This document shows, in pieces, positions 11,601-26,600 of a stretch of DNA of 64,000 nt. The stretch covers positions 33,639,534 to 33,703,533 of the forward strand of contig OZ024905.1 in the NCBI GenBank assembly GCA_964017125.1. Reading direction: 5' to 3'. Source of the DNA: Flabesymbios commensalis (taxonomy: Eukaryota; Annelida; Polychaeta; Terebellida; Flabelligeridae). The stretch's first letter is position 1; each line of letters begins with the position of its first letter. The notes below the pieces were generated by a model, which was not told where the DNA came from, did not search any database, and worked only from the letters and a program-made list of their open reading frames with translations. Both the position numbers and the translations under genes were made by a program.

Positions 11601-14600
11601 GGCCTAAAAAACATTTAATCTATGGATCACCAACATTACTCTACATTAAATAGTTGTCCTCAAGTATATAAAATTGGCACACGGCATTCGTGAACCACAT
11701 CCTTATTCAATTTTAAGTGTTGCCTTTTCTATCAATGTTGCTGCTGCATGACATTTGTTGCGATCAACAGCAAACCATCACAGACTGATCAAAATCACAA
11801 AATTTACTTGATTTATTTATGTTTTTAGCAAAGCTTTTTTAAGACCTGTAATTATTTTTAGGATGCGAGGGAACTATGCTTTTTGCCTTGAGGTGAAAAT
11901 TATTATGCAAACAAACAGCTCTAATAAGCAATAAACTCACCATAAATTGCTCAACACTCAATGGAAATGTAGCAGAGAAGAGTAAAATTTGTCTTTTGGG
12001 AGGGAGATGACCAATAATTAAATCAAGCATTCCCTTGAAGTCTTGTGACAGAAGTTTGTCTCCCTGAAAGATGCGAGATATTGATATAGACATAGTTGAA
12101 AACAAATAATATGTAGTAATACATGAAAGATAAAATTAATGTTTCATAATCCTCTAAAACAGGCCTCGAAATGGGTTGACTAGTTAAACAAGAGGCCTGA
12201 AGTCCTATATCATCCCCCACCATAAATCAGGTAAAACATTTTTTGTGGTCACAAATATTTAAAAAGTTGACTTGTGGAGGCCATTTTAAATTTCAGTAAA
12301 ATCACCTGCAGATTTCCAAATGGTGGGTAATGTGATTGTAAAATGTTAATTATTTCTCACTTTAATTTTTGTGCCTAGGGTTTCCCCCAAATCACTGATC
12401 TGCGCTGACAAAATGCTAAAAAAAATTATATATATATATATTAACCTTGGAAATTAGCTCCAGATTCTGCCAGAATGCACCATTTCAAGACTTTACTTTA
12501 AAAAAATTCGGGGACATGCCCAAACCCCACTAGGACCACTAAAAAAAAAAATTGGGGGACATGCCCAAACCCCACTAGGACCGCTTGTCTCTGGCATGCG
12601 CACTTCGGGTATCACTGGTTCACAACACCAGAAACATTTTTTGTAAAATGTGAATAATTTCTGACTAATTTATAGAGCTTTTGCGCACAAAAAAATTTCT
12701 GGTGGCTATTTTGAATTTTGGTAGCATCTTTAAAAATAACTCGCGTATCCTCATGTTGCTAGGAATGTACTGTTAAAATAAAAATACTGAACTAATTCTT
12801 TGAGCTTTTGCGCACAAAAAAAAATTTAATTTGAACCATGGCGGCCATTTTCAATTTTAATGCACATCTTCATATCGTGGGAAATGTATAGTAAAATTTA
12901 AATAATGTCTGACTAAGTTTTATAGTTTTTGCCCCACAAAAATTTTTTGGAGTGTACCTCTGGTGGCCATTTTGGTAGCATCTTTAAACAAGAGCGCACT
13001 CGACAATAGCCCGCCGCCGTTTTTGATTAGTAGCTATCTTGAAAACAAATAACTGCGGCGGACCGTGTGGAAAACAGTAAGCAGCCCACCTCTGGCTACT
13101 CAATTATTGAACTATTTATCAGTTGGTCCCAGATTGCGACGAAAGAATCTTACCTCATCTAACACAAGCATGTTGCAGTTATCAGTCTTGACAATATTCT
13201 TGTTCATCAGATCCAAAATACGTCCTGGTGTGGCTATAATCAAGTGCACTGAAAACAAATAGCCATACAAAACAAATATTAACATGCCATTTTTTGCACA
13301 AATAAAATAAACCTCAAAGCTCCCTTGTAGCATTAATGCGCCACATGGCAGATGTTGAACTAGATGTTATATTTACATGGCAGATATGAAAGTCTCCACC
13401 TTCCATAATTAGTTTATTGCCAATGCAGGAACATTGAGACTACAGTAATTATCCGTTATAGCACGAATCGTTACTACACGAATCGGATATAACACAATGC
13501 AACCATGGATCCCAAAATTTTACACTATCTTTTCTACCATTTTTCTGGAAAAATCGTGTTATAAATATTTGAACATCCAATTAAGCATGAAATTGTCCGC
13601 AAACGTCACATGTTAATCGTGCAGTAGCGGTAGGCCTAATCCTTCACGCATGACGCTCAAGCAAAGTCGCCGGCAAGTGATATTGCGCAGCACATAACGG
13701 AACCTTTTTAGAACAAGAGTATCTCATTTCGTATTTGAGCTTAAATTCAATTCAAACACGAATCGTGTAATAGATAATATAAACGAATATGACGTGCACG
13801 ATTTTATCTCAGAAAATGTATTTACTTAATCAAATTAACTTAATGTGGCGTGTTTAGCAAAAGAACATGTTTATTTAAATCGTGTAATAAAAATATTATA
13901 ACACGAATAATAATGTTTTTACATGTTTTTTTAATCTGTATTAAAATATTATAACACGAATATGGTGATTCTGCAAGTTTTTAAAACACGTGTAATGAAA
14001 TATTATAACACGAATATGATTTGTTTTATATCGTGTTATAAAATATTATAACATGAATATGGTGCTTTTTATATCGTGTTATAAAATACTATAACACGAA
14101 TATGGTTTTTGTCAGAACAATACCAAGTACAAGTACAGGCTACAAAATTGCTACACCATGTTTCTACAACACGTTATTTTATGCAATTGATATATTTACA
14201 CGTTATTTTATGCAATTGATATATTTATATTACAATGAGGACTATGTTGTTCTAATTGTGATTGATTATTATTTTAGTTTTGATGACTTAGTGACCGCAA
14301 GGTTAGTGTCTGCAGTACCGCAATGTGTATTGGCGCTGGTTATATTTTTATATAGACTGGTGTATTGCAGATGTAAAATACACGGATTAGCTCGGGTGTT
14401 CTATCAAGTGTGTGGAATCAACCGTGAACCGTGACAAGTGATCAGTACATGTATTGTTCAGTTTATTTTGGAGTCAGTTACCCCCCCCCCCCCTCTCGCT
14501 GCTAAAAAAAGTCTAGTCATGGTCGGGATAGCTTATTGAAGCGTTTTAAACGTTTTCAAGCCCACAGGCTTGGTATAGTTATCCTATTAATAATATAATA

Positions 14601-17600
14601 TCAGGGATATAATACTTTATTACATGATTTAGAAGAGCAACATATTCGTGTTATAATAAATTATTACACAATTAAAAAACATACAAAAAGACTGGTGTTA
14701 GATTAGTTTATTAACCAATTTAAAAGAAAATATAAAGAACATTTTGTGTTATGATAAACATGTCATTTTGTTAAATAATTTATAAATTAAGTTATTATAT
14801 TAGATTTAATGGTGTTGCATAAATATATTTTTATGCCGATATGATCAGTCATAAATCACTGTCAGTATGGACAGCTCACCGACAAGTTTGATTGACAAGC
14901 GTGTTCTAACGCTGATTGGTCAATATCTCCCTCCCATATCTCCCTCTCATCTCACCTGACCACGACGCTGGCCCAGCATTAAATCAGCACTGGTTCATTT
15001 GCTGGGAGTTACGCGTGATCGACGTCGTCAGTAAACGTGAGCGTGTCAAACCATTTCAAGCCTACAGGCTAGGTAGCTATCCTATGAATATTATAACATT
15101 AGTGATATGCTGTTTTATTACACGATTTGGAAAAACATAATATTAGAGTTGTAGTGATTGATTGCATGATACAAAAAATGCAAAGACATCGTGTTTGTTG
15201 TGTTCAAACGCTGATTGGTCAACACCCGCTTCTCATCGCACAGTGCCGTGTCAGGATGATTGACAGTCTCGTATGATCTCACATTGAGAGTGATATTTCA
15301 CGAGATTTTGACACCTCTACCCTCAAAACGATGACGTCATTAAACATTGTACATGACACGGACTTGTATACACAGCGTCACTCTGTTCGCGAGTCCTGTA
15401 TTCCTGATTCAACTAATTTTACTTCTACTGCTTATATTAGACACATTCAACCAATTCACATTTTTATTATTTACAAATAATAATTAATATAACTTGTAAA
15501 ACTCCGATATTTGTACAGTAAATAAGGCCAGAAAATAACGTTATCATATGCTACAAGCTACATGTAGTATAGTGTCCCGTGTTAGTTATTTATATTACCG
15601 CATCCCGTGTATCTCCAGTCATATCGTATCTAGTGGTACTAGATAAAATCGGGCCATTTCGTATAACACGATCGGCTTATAACACGATTCATACTTATGG
15701 ACCCCACCGATCGTGTTATAACGAATAACTACTGTATATAATAAATAACAGAAGTGACTCGGTGACCACCTTGAATATGAAAATTAACATATTTTCGAAT
15801 TAAACCAGGGTAATCCATGAGTGGTTTGAACATTTGTGTGAAGACCTGATTATTATATTGTGACTGAAACCCTATTGAACACATCTACACACAGGAAATG
15901 CATAAAAACTGTTAATGTTTTAGCTCTTACCTGGGTCATACAATCTCATTATGTCTTCTTTTAAATTTGTCCCGCCTGTAGTCACCATCACCTTAATACC
16001 CAGATATTTACCTAGCTCTATACAGATTTGACTAGTCTGAAGAGCTAATTCACGAGTAGGAACCATAATAAGAGCTGTAACATACACAATTAAAAAGATT
16101 AGTTTTGAATACATCTTATTAACATTAACAATACCATACTAGTCGTTGACACAATGTATGTATGTATATATACAGTATAACTTGAACGGTCGCTTGTTTT
16201 GGCCTGTTTTTCACGACACGGTATCTTTACGATAATGTAAATACATCAGTGCTTCTCCTGGCCACTCGCCAAATTCGCAAATGTGAATCTACATGCCTTG
16301 TGGCAAATAGTATAGATCTCTGATATTTTATTACTGAATTTGCCATGCTTTCGAATCATGCCTGGTGATTAAAAAAAATCATATTTCCACGTTTTATAAA
16401 AGCCAAAGTAGACCAAGTTGATCATGTTTTATTTTAGGGCTAAGTTGGGAAAACGTGCCGTGATCTCACGTGTGCACACTCGCGTAAATTTGTTGTGTAC
16501 AGACTATCAGCCTAGTGTCAACAGGCAGCCAGTATAGTATACTGGTAGTCTAGCATAGTATGTAGTAGTAGTAAATCATTGCTTTACGTCACTTTTTCGG
16601 CACAAAAGGTCTTTTAACCCTAGCTATGTCCAAGATTTGGGCAGCTGTGTCAGTACAATGTCAGGCATTTTTGATGAAAAATGACTTATTGGATTCAGAG
16701 TGATATGGTTATGTTTTTCTTGTCAAAAACATGTAAAACCATATATATTTAGTTACAGTGGGTCCTGGGCTACAAAGTGGTTGCTATGACGACCTCCCCC
16801 CAGTTAGCGAAAAATCTAAGATGGCCGCCCAAAATGGCCGCCGATCACCAGTCATATCACTTAAAACAGGTTTGAGTCCACATATATGGTTGTAAACAAA
16901 AACATAGTGTGGTACTTGACATCTAGGAATGACCACTGTTATAAACTGAGTAGCTTAAGAAAAATTTGCAGTAAAGAAAAATCAATTTTAAGAATTTTAG
17001 AGCAATTAGCGTTCAGAACGGGAGAGCCCATGTATACGTTATTTCTCATGAAAAATCCACGATCTAACATCTTTTAAAACTATATAAAAATGTAAATGTT
17101 ATTTTAGTATGTCCTTGGCTATGCAATGGTTGCTATGGCAATGCCACATTTTGAGCAAAAAATCCAAGATGGCCACCGAAATGGCTGCCATTTGCTAAAA
17201 AGCGGCAAAAAACAGGTTTGTTTTCAAACAATTAAATGTAGCTCTAAGTAGGCTAAGTGGAAGTTGATCACATTTGTTGACATAAAGTGTTGAAAATTAT
17301 ATAAAATAAGCATCTCTGAGGAAGAAGACCGACCCTACACTCTGTGTTTTCAACCTTTGATGTGTCAGGAAACGAACGATTTAGAACATAGTATTGATAC
17401 AGAGGTGCCAACCTCAGATCATGAAAAAAAGGAAGGCATATTGGAGGGTCGAAAAAATTGCGGTCGCCAATGCACAGCACATGCAGATTCACCCCGTGCG
17501 CCACCGGTGCATACAAGAATCCCTCCGCCCCCCAGAAAATGTTAAAAAAAATGTAATGTATTTTACTGCATTCTAAAGAGTTTTGTTGACATTTCATTCC

Positions 17601-20600
17601 TTGATTGACAAGACTGTGTAAAAAGACAAGACTGAAAATATAGGACAATGGACAACCAAGCCCTACATTTCGGGTTGTCCGCTAAATTTTGTGGTTGTCC
17701 TGACAAAAAGAACCAGCTTAGGAAATGCAGTGAGCAACGGGGCCATGACTGCCATAGTGTGTGAAATCAGCTTTCACACGGACCACCTGAGTCTGACTGG
17801 TCTAATGTTTACTGCTCCCGAAAAATAATCACTGACCCAATGTAAAGCAAATTATTGAATGCAGTGACACACCAACTAGTAAAAATAAAAACATGATTAT
17901 AATATGGGGACATTAGATTAAACATTAGTGAGTATAAAACAAGATACAGTAATTATCCGTTATAGTACGAATCGTTACTAGACGAATCGGATATAACACG
18001 ATGCAACCATGGATCCCAAAATTTTACACTATCTTTTTTACCATTTTTCTGGAAAAATCGTGTTATAAATATTTTAACATCCAATTAAGCATGAAATTGT
18101 CCGCCAACGTCACATGCTAATCTTGCAGTAGCGGTAGGCCTAATCCTTCACGCATGACGCTCACGCAAAGTCGCCGGCAAGTGGACCAGGTATTGCACAG
18201 CACATAACGGCACTATTTTAGAACAAAAGTATCTCATTTCGTATTTGAGCTTAAATTTAATTCAAACACGAATCGTGTAATAGATAATATAAAACGAATG
18301 TGACGTGCACGATTTTATCTCAGAAAATGTATTTACTTAATCAAATTAACTTAATGTGGCGTGTTTAGCAAAAGAACATGTTTATTTAAATCGTGTAATA
18401 AAAATATTATAACACGAATAATAATGTTTTTACATGTTTTTTCAATCTGTATTAAAATATTATAACACGAGGTGATTCTGCAAGTTTTTAAAATCGCGCG
18501 TAATGAAATATTATAATACGAATATGATGTGTTTTATATCATGTGTTTTATATCGTATTATAAAATATTATAACACGAATATGGTGCTTTTTATATCGTG
18601 TTATAAAATATTATAACACGAATATGACGTGCACGATTTGCTGTCAGTGATCCTAGCTATTAAATAAAATTAACTTAATTTAGCAGGTTCAACCGAAAAA
18701 ATGGTTATTTTTAAATCACCAGAGGTGATGACACGCCGATCGTTTGATGAATGCCACTTCTTCACAACTCACATTGTGCAATGTCAAGCAGTGTTCTCGT
18801 TTGTATTGCAAGGTGTTATGTTCGCGATAAACAAGTCGTTTTGTTAAATAATTTATAAATTAAATTAATATATTAGATTTAATGGTGCTGCATAAATATA
18901 TTTTTATGCCGATATTTTTATACCGATAAATCACTGTCAGTATGGACAGCTCACCGACAAGTTTGATTGACAAGCGTGTTCTAACGCTGATTGGTCAATA
19001 TCTCCCTCCCATCTCACCTGACAACAACGCTGGCCCAGCATTAAATCAGCACTGGTTTATTTGCGGGCAGTTACGCGATGATCGACGCCGCAAGTAAACG
19101 TGAGCGTGTCAAATCATTTCAAGCCTGAAGGCTTGGTAGTTATCCTATGAATAATATAACATCAGTGATATGCTGTTTTATTACACGATTTGGAAAAAAA
19201 ACATTATTTTCGTGTTGTAGTAATTGATTGCACGATACAAAAAATGCAAAGACATCGTGTTTGTTGTGTTCAAACGCTGATTGGTCAACACAAGCTTCCC
19301 ATCGCACCGGGCCGTGTCAGAATGATTGACAGTCTCGTATGATCTCACGTTGAGAGTGATATTTCACGAGATTTTGACACCTCTACTCTCAAAACGATGA
19401 CGTCATTAAACACTGTACATGACACGGACTTGTATACACAGCGTCATTCTGTTCACGTGTCCTGTATTCCTGATTCAACTAATTTTACTTCTACTGTTTA
19501 TATTAGACACATTCAACCAATTCACATTTTTATTATTTACAAATAATAATTAATATAACTTCTAAAATCCGATATTTGTACAGTAAATAAGGCCTGAAAA
19601 ACAACGTTATGCTACAAGCTAGTATGGTGTCCCGTGTCAGTTATTTATATTACCGCATCCCGTGTATATCCAATCATATCGTATCTAGTAGTACTAGATA
19701 AAATCGGGCCATTTCGTATAACACGATCGGCTTATAACACGATTCGTACTTATGGACCCCACCGATCGTGTTATAACAAATAACTACTGTATTTAGTTGA
19801 CATAATTGATGACAGGAATACTCGGCGACCGTCCGCCATTTTGTTTTTTGCTGAGAATGTAAACGGTGGTAAACAAACACAGATTGTGTGAAACAGAGGC
19901 GATAATATAGCCTATTATTGGTACATATTATCAATGTATAGATTGGCTGAATTGTAAGGTGTAAACAAGATCGATTGGGAATTAAAAGAATGAAAAAAAC
20001 TGTGTTGATGTCACAAAAAACGGCGGTAATGCCGCCGTCATTCCCGCCATTTTTACCGCGAAAAACGCATAGTGGAATCAAAATTGTGTTGCAACATTGG
20101 ATATTAGGCCTATATAAGGTTGTCCATGCGAAAATCGGAAGATTATTAATGGGTATCGTAATAGCCGAAACAAGGCATAAAAATCGGAAGTCTTCCGCGA
20201 AAATTAGAAGGGTTGGCACCTCTGTTGATAGTGCAGCAATGTCATGCTGCACTGACCAGTCGTGATATGTTTACATGTTATTGGGATATTATAGGCCTGC
20301 ATAGTCTAACACGTGAACAGCAACACAACATTACTTTAAAACATGGGTGTGGCTTCAGTTACAGTTTAGACCAGGGAATAATTAATGATATGCCCATTCA
20401 TATATAGCCGTTAGGCCAAGCCACCGAATGGGAGCCGATGTCCGCCGATTTCCACTCCGGTTTTTCCGTAATTCCAAAATGGCGGCGCCCGCGATTTGAG
20501 CATTTTCAATATTTGTTGGCAATTCATTGAGCGATTGTTGAGCAAATAGTAATAGCTATAGTACATAATTATGAAAAAATGATTCAACATATTTTTATTT

Positions 20601-23600
20601 CTAAAGTGACACATTTATAAAAAACATTGAATAATTAAAACTTGATCAAAGTCGATGTTAAACATTGAAGCGAAACACAAATTTGTTGACATCCAGAGCG
20701 GAAGCGACGACGAACTAGGTCAGATTGTAAGTTATCTCTAATTGGTCCGTGAGATCATCTCCCAGCCAATAAGAATATCGGCTACATAATGACAAACGTC
20801 ATGCATTTACAGTCATTACATGACGGGAAATGCGGGAAAAACAGCCTCTAAACAACTTTATTTTAATAAAGCCGATTTGACAATTGTAAATTTTAAATAA
20901 AACAGATAAAATCAGCTTCGACATTTCTAGGGTTAATGGTGAATTAAATGTACACAATTTTTATAGATTATTAGTGTGCATTACTGGTATCAGGCCTATC
21001 GAGGTGAACAATGGCCGATTGGCAGTCATTTTGAATTTGATCTGGTTAAAAAAAGTCAGGGTGCATCCTCTCCCGAAACCTTAGATTTTGTTTTATACAA
21101 AGTTTTCCAAATATTGGGCATGTGAAAATAAATAATGGCCGAACGGCGGCCATTTAAAGTTTGATCACGTCAAAATTTCCAGGGTTTATCCTCCCCTGGA
21201 AACTCACATTTTGTTTCATAGTTATGGTCTAGCCATCTAGCACAGTTTACCAATATCGGTCATGTGAAAGTGAATGATGGTAGATTGTCAGCCATTTTAA
21301 ATTCGATAAAAGAGTTAAAACAGGGTTCCCACAGAAATTTGGAAATGAAATTCCATGACTTTTCCAAGATTTTCCATGACCATTTTTTGTAATTCAATGA
21401 CTTCCTAAGTTACCAAAAAAAAAACTGTACATTCTTGCTTTTAACAAAATATTTTACAGCTATAGGTGGACTGTCAGTGTCATTGCGAGTCAAAAGTGGA
21501 CCAGACATTTTTCTCAAAAGAAATGTGAGGGATATTTGTAAAAATTCAAAATTCCATGACTTTTCCATAACTTTTTGACAAATTTTCATTTTCAATGACT
21601 TTTCCAGGCCTGGATTTTATTTTTTTATTTTTCTTGATTTTCCATGAATTTCCATGACTGTGGGAACCCTGTGAAAATTTCCAGGATGCCTCCTGCCCTG
21701 AAACCTCACATTTTATTTCATAGTAATGGTCTAGCCATCTAGCACGGTTTACCAAATATCTGCCATGTGAAAACAAATAATGGCCAATAGGCGGCCATTT
21801 CAAATTTTATCGAATCAAAATTTTTCAAAATACATCCTCTCCTGAAATGTCACATTTTGTTTTATATAATGGTCTAGCTATCTAGCATGGTCTTACCTGA
21901 TATCAGGCCTATCTGGGTAAGTAATGCCTATTGTCAGTCATTTTGAATTCAATAGAGTTAAAAATTTTCAGGGTGCATCGTTACTCAAAAACTCGCATTC
22001 TGTTTTATAGTAATGGTCTAGCCATCTAGCACGGCTTACCGAATATCGGTAATGTGAAAATCGATAATGATAGGCTGTCATTTTAAATTTGATTGATCCA
22101 AAATTTTTCAAGACGCATCCTCTCGCGAAATCACAAATTTCATTTTATAGTAATGGTCTAGCCCTCTAGCACAGTTTACCAGATATATCGGCCATGTGAA
22201 AGTGAATAATGGCCGATAGGCGGCCATTTTCAATTTGACTGAGTAGAAATTTTTCAAGATGCATCCTCCCCAGAAACGTAACATTTTTTTTTTATAGTAA
22301 TTGTCTAGCTATCTAGCACAGTTTACCAAATATCTGCAATGTGCAAGTAAATAAGGCCTAAAAAAAAATATTGTTTGCTTCCGATTTCCGACCGACCCTA
22401 TCAAAACATGTGCGACCCAAATTTATTTTATGGATTTCCATAAAAAAATTCATAAGTTAAGGGATGACTTACTTGCTGTAGTCAAAGTAACTAAAAAAAC
22501 ATTACGAAACGGAAAGGGGGGGTCAAAAAGCGTCCAAAAAACAAAAAATCATTATATAATGTACAGATAAGACATGCAGGGAAGTGAATTTGGCGCAAAA
22601 TAAAATAAAAAATAATTCTTACCTACCGATTGGTTGAAGTGACAAAAAATAAAATAAAATAAAATAAATTTCCTACCTACCCACTGGTTAAAATGACAAC
22701 AAATGGGAAACAAACATATTTCTTATTCGCCTAGTGACTGGCAGGCAGCCATTTTGAATTTGAACGAGTCAAAAGTTTTCAAAATACATCCTCTCCTGAA
22801 ACATCACATTTTGTTTTATAGTAATGGTCTAGCTAGCTAGCACGGTTTACCGGATATCAGACCTGTCGAGCTAAATAATGGCCAATATGAGGCTATTTTA
22901 AATTTGATAAAGTTAAAATTTTTCAAAATGCATCCTCTCCTGAATTCTTACAATTTGTTTGATAGTAATGGTGTAGTTATCTTGAGCGGTAATCCTAATA
23001 TTACGCAACATCAGGCCTGTCGAGGTGAGTAACGGCCGATAGGCGGCCATTTTGAATTTAATCGAGTTGAAATTTTTAAAGATACATCCTCTCCTGAAAC
23101 CTTACAATTGTGCTTTATAGTAATGGTGTAGCTATTTTTAGCGGTTTTCATGATATTCCGCAAAATATTTCAGTCGGATTTACCGATGTTATAAATCAGG
23201 TCAAAGTGCTGGGTCAACTTCAAGGTCCAAAAACCTGATAAGGCCCAACTGGAGACCTTAGAGATTATGTAAGTGCAATATGACTGTAATCGGCCCAGTA
23301 GTTTTCGAGATCTGCTCCAGAAACTAAGTGTGTCAAAACGTCTAAATACTAAGGTCATAGTTCTGAACCAAAAGTAGGTCAAAGTTCATATACCCCAAAA
23401 GGCACAACTAGACCCCCCTAGAGGGGCTGTGTGTAAAATTTGAAGACAATCGGAGAAGTACATTCTGAAATATGCTCCGGAAACGAAATGTTCACGGACG
23501 GCCCAACGCCATTACATCATTTTCTCCTCTGCGACCTTGCGTATTGAATTCAGATTTAAAATATTTTATCATGTCCATTAACCACCTGGAAGTAACCCAC

Positions 23601-26600
23601 ATACGAAAAATTGTTATCCTAGCTTATTTTCTTACAAAGTTATAGGCAAAAGAATAAAAACCTGGACGAGGCGGAATACATAGCTCCCTCCGTCTCATCT
23701 ACAGTGACGGCGGGAGCTAATAATGAGAAAATATTAACCCTCCCCCAATTATTTTTTTTAACCCTTTCAAGCCTGAATTTACCAATATCATGTGATTCGA
23801 TGTGGGTGATAAATTGAAAAAAATTACTATGTATTTGTGGAACAATTTCATTGAAATTTGTCTTCTAAAACTGTTAGCTGTGAAAAAAACAAGTATGTTT
23901 TCAACGGTATAAAATGATGCTTTATTGCATCGTAAGGGCTCAAAGGGTTAATGGCAGCAGCAGACATTTTGTTTTTAATGGATCTATTCCAAAAGTTAAA
24001 ACAGATCATCAGAAATACTCAGATAACCATCCTATCATTTATGCCTGAAATCCAGCGAATGGTTTATAAGTTATTGTGCCCATCAGCTTTTTGGGCAGCT
24101 ATCTTCAGGGATGAGAATGGGTAAAGGTGAAAAAGCAGGAAGATTGATTCGGTCGATGCGAAGGGTTGATGGGGGGGGGGGAAGCAAGAAGATTGATTCG
24201 GTTGACCCGAAGGGTTGTTGGGGCGAGGCTAAGAGCAAAAATATTTTTCTGAATTTAGACCTCCTCAGATGCATTTTCCTTATCTGATCAGCACAATTGA
24301 AGACAAGACTACATAAGTCCAGGAGCTCCCGCTCCGAATTAGAATTTGATTTAAGCAATTTTGTATAGGGTTATTAATGTAGTCCTAGTCTAGGTCAAAA
24401 ATCAAGACGCAAGACAACTAGGTCTAAGAAGCCCAGTCTAAGAGTAAGATAAGAACTAGACAGTCTGTCAGAGATTGCAAACCTCCATTGAAATTAATGA
24501 TCCTAATCAGTATCCCAGAAATGGTCTACCTATCTGGCATGGTTTACCCGATATCAGGCCAATCGAGTTAACTAATAGCTGATTTACGGTCATTTTGAAT
24601 TCGATATAAATTAGTTAAAAACTTAGGGTGCATCCTCCCCCGAAACCTCAAATTTTGTTTTATAGTAATGGACTAACATCTAACACAGTTTGCAAAATAT
24701 TGGGCATGTGAAAGTAAATAATGGCCGATAGGGGGCCATTTTGAATTTGAACGAGTCAGAATTTTTCAAGACGCATCCTCAGCTGAAATCTCACATTTCA
24801 TTCTATAGTAATCGTCTAGCTATCTAGCACGGTTTACCAAATATCGGCCATGTGAAAGTGAATAATGGCCTAAAGGCAGCCATTTTGAATTTGATCAAGT
24901 CAAAATTTTCCAAGATGCATCCTCAGCTGAAATCTCACATTTCATTCTATAGTAATGGTCTAGCCATCTAGCACGGTTTACCAAATATCGCCCATGTGAA
25001 AGTGAATAATGGCCGATAGGAGGCCATTTTGAATTTGATCAAGTCAAAATTTTTCAAGATGCATCCTCTCCTGAAATCTCACATTTTGTTTTATAGTAAT
25101 GGTCTAGCCATCTAGTACGGTTACTAAAAACCGGCTATGTGAAAGTGAATAATGGCCGATAGGCGGCCATTTTGAATTTGATCGAGTCAATTTTTTTCAA
25201 GATGCATCCTCTCTTGTAATCTCACATTTTGTTTTATAGTAATGGTCCAGCTATCTAACACGGTTTACCAAATATCAGCAATGTGCAAGTAAATAGTGGC
25301 CGATAGGCGGACATTTTGAATTCGATCGAGTCGAAAGTTTTTAAAAGGCATCCTCTCTTGAAACGTCACATTTTGTTTTATAGTAATGGTCTAGCTATCT
25401 AGCACGGTTTACCTGATATCAGGCCTATCGAGGTAAATAATGCTGATTGTCGGCCATTTTAATTTCGTAAGTTAAAAATTTTCAGGGTGCATCCTCCCCC
25501 GAAAACTCACACTTTATTTTATAGTAATCAGGTAATGGTCTAGCCATCTAGCACGGTTTACCAAACATCAGCCATGTGAAAATGAATAATGGTCGAAAAG
25601 GCGGCCATTTTAAATTTCATCAAGTCAATTTTTTTCAAGATGCATCCTCATCTGAAATCTCACATTTCGTTTTACAGTAATGGTCTAGCCATCTAGCACG
25701 GTTGACCAAATAACGGCCATGTGAAAGTGAATAATGGCCGATAAGCGGCCATTTTGAATTTTATCGAGTCAAATTTTTCCAAGATGCATCCTCTCCTGAA
25801 ACCACACATTTTGTTTTATAGTAATGGCCTAGCCATCTAGCACGGTTTACCAAATAACGGCCATGTGAAAGTGAATAATGGCTGATTGGCGGCCATTTTG
25901 AACTTTGACAAAATGATTTTTTTCAAAATACATCCTCTCCTGAAGCCTTACAATTTGTTTTATAGTAATGGTGTAGATATCTTGAGCAGTTTTCATGATA
26001 TTCCACAATATCAGGCCTGTCGAGATGAATAATGGCTGATAGGCGGCCATTTTGAATTTTATCAACTTCAATTTTTTCAGGATGCATCCTCTCCTGAAAC
26101 CTTACAATTTATTTGATATTAATGGTGTAGCTATCTTGAGCGGTTTTCATGATATTCCGCAATATCAGGCCTGTCGAGGTGAATAATGGCCGATAGGCGG
26201 CCATTTTTAATTTTATCGACTTGAAATTTTTCAAGATGCATCCTCTCCTGAAACCTCACAATTTGTTTTATAGTAATGGTGTAGCTATCTTGAGCGGTTT
26301 TCATGATATTCCGCAAAATCTTTCAGTCGGATTTACCGATGTTATAAATTAGGTCAAAGTGCTGGGTCAACTTCAAGGTCAAGGTCCAAAAACCTAAAAA
26401 GGCACAACTAGGGACCTTAGAGAACATGTATGTGCAATATGACTGTCATCGGCCCAGTATTTTTCGAGATCTGCTCCGGAAACGAAGTGCGCGTCAAAAC
26501 GTCTAAATAGGTCATAGTTCTAAACCAGAAGTAGGTCAAAGTTCAAATACCCCAAAAGGCACAACTAGACCCCCTAGGGGTGTTGTGTGTAAAATTTGAA

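Larger units (their letters stand above)
20983..23720 (+). mobile_element. Helitron/Helentron-like repeat (copy C, left-truncated, with insertions)
   Basis: Begins within an array unit (TATCAGGCCTATCGAGGTGA) with no left end visible, runs through ~140-bp units, then the conserved right part (23,160-23,720) and the hairpin ending GGGAGCTAA before T. The array is interrupted by a MITE at 21,321-21,671 and by other sequence at ~22,359-22,735. Confidence 0.75.

Noticed and set aside
14102-14434. 110-codon plus-strand frame in Tigger-like copy 1
   Set aside because: No similarity to a DDE transposase or CENP-B domain, and it is not kept in copy 2.
19674-20252. Longest open frame of the window (192 codons, minus strand)
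   Set aside because: It runs across the right end of the nested Tigger-like element and the right end of the CAGAGGTGCCAACC element. The peptide matches nothing I recognise, so it is chance.
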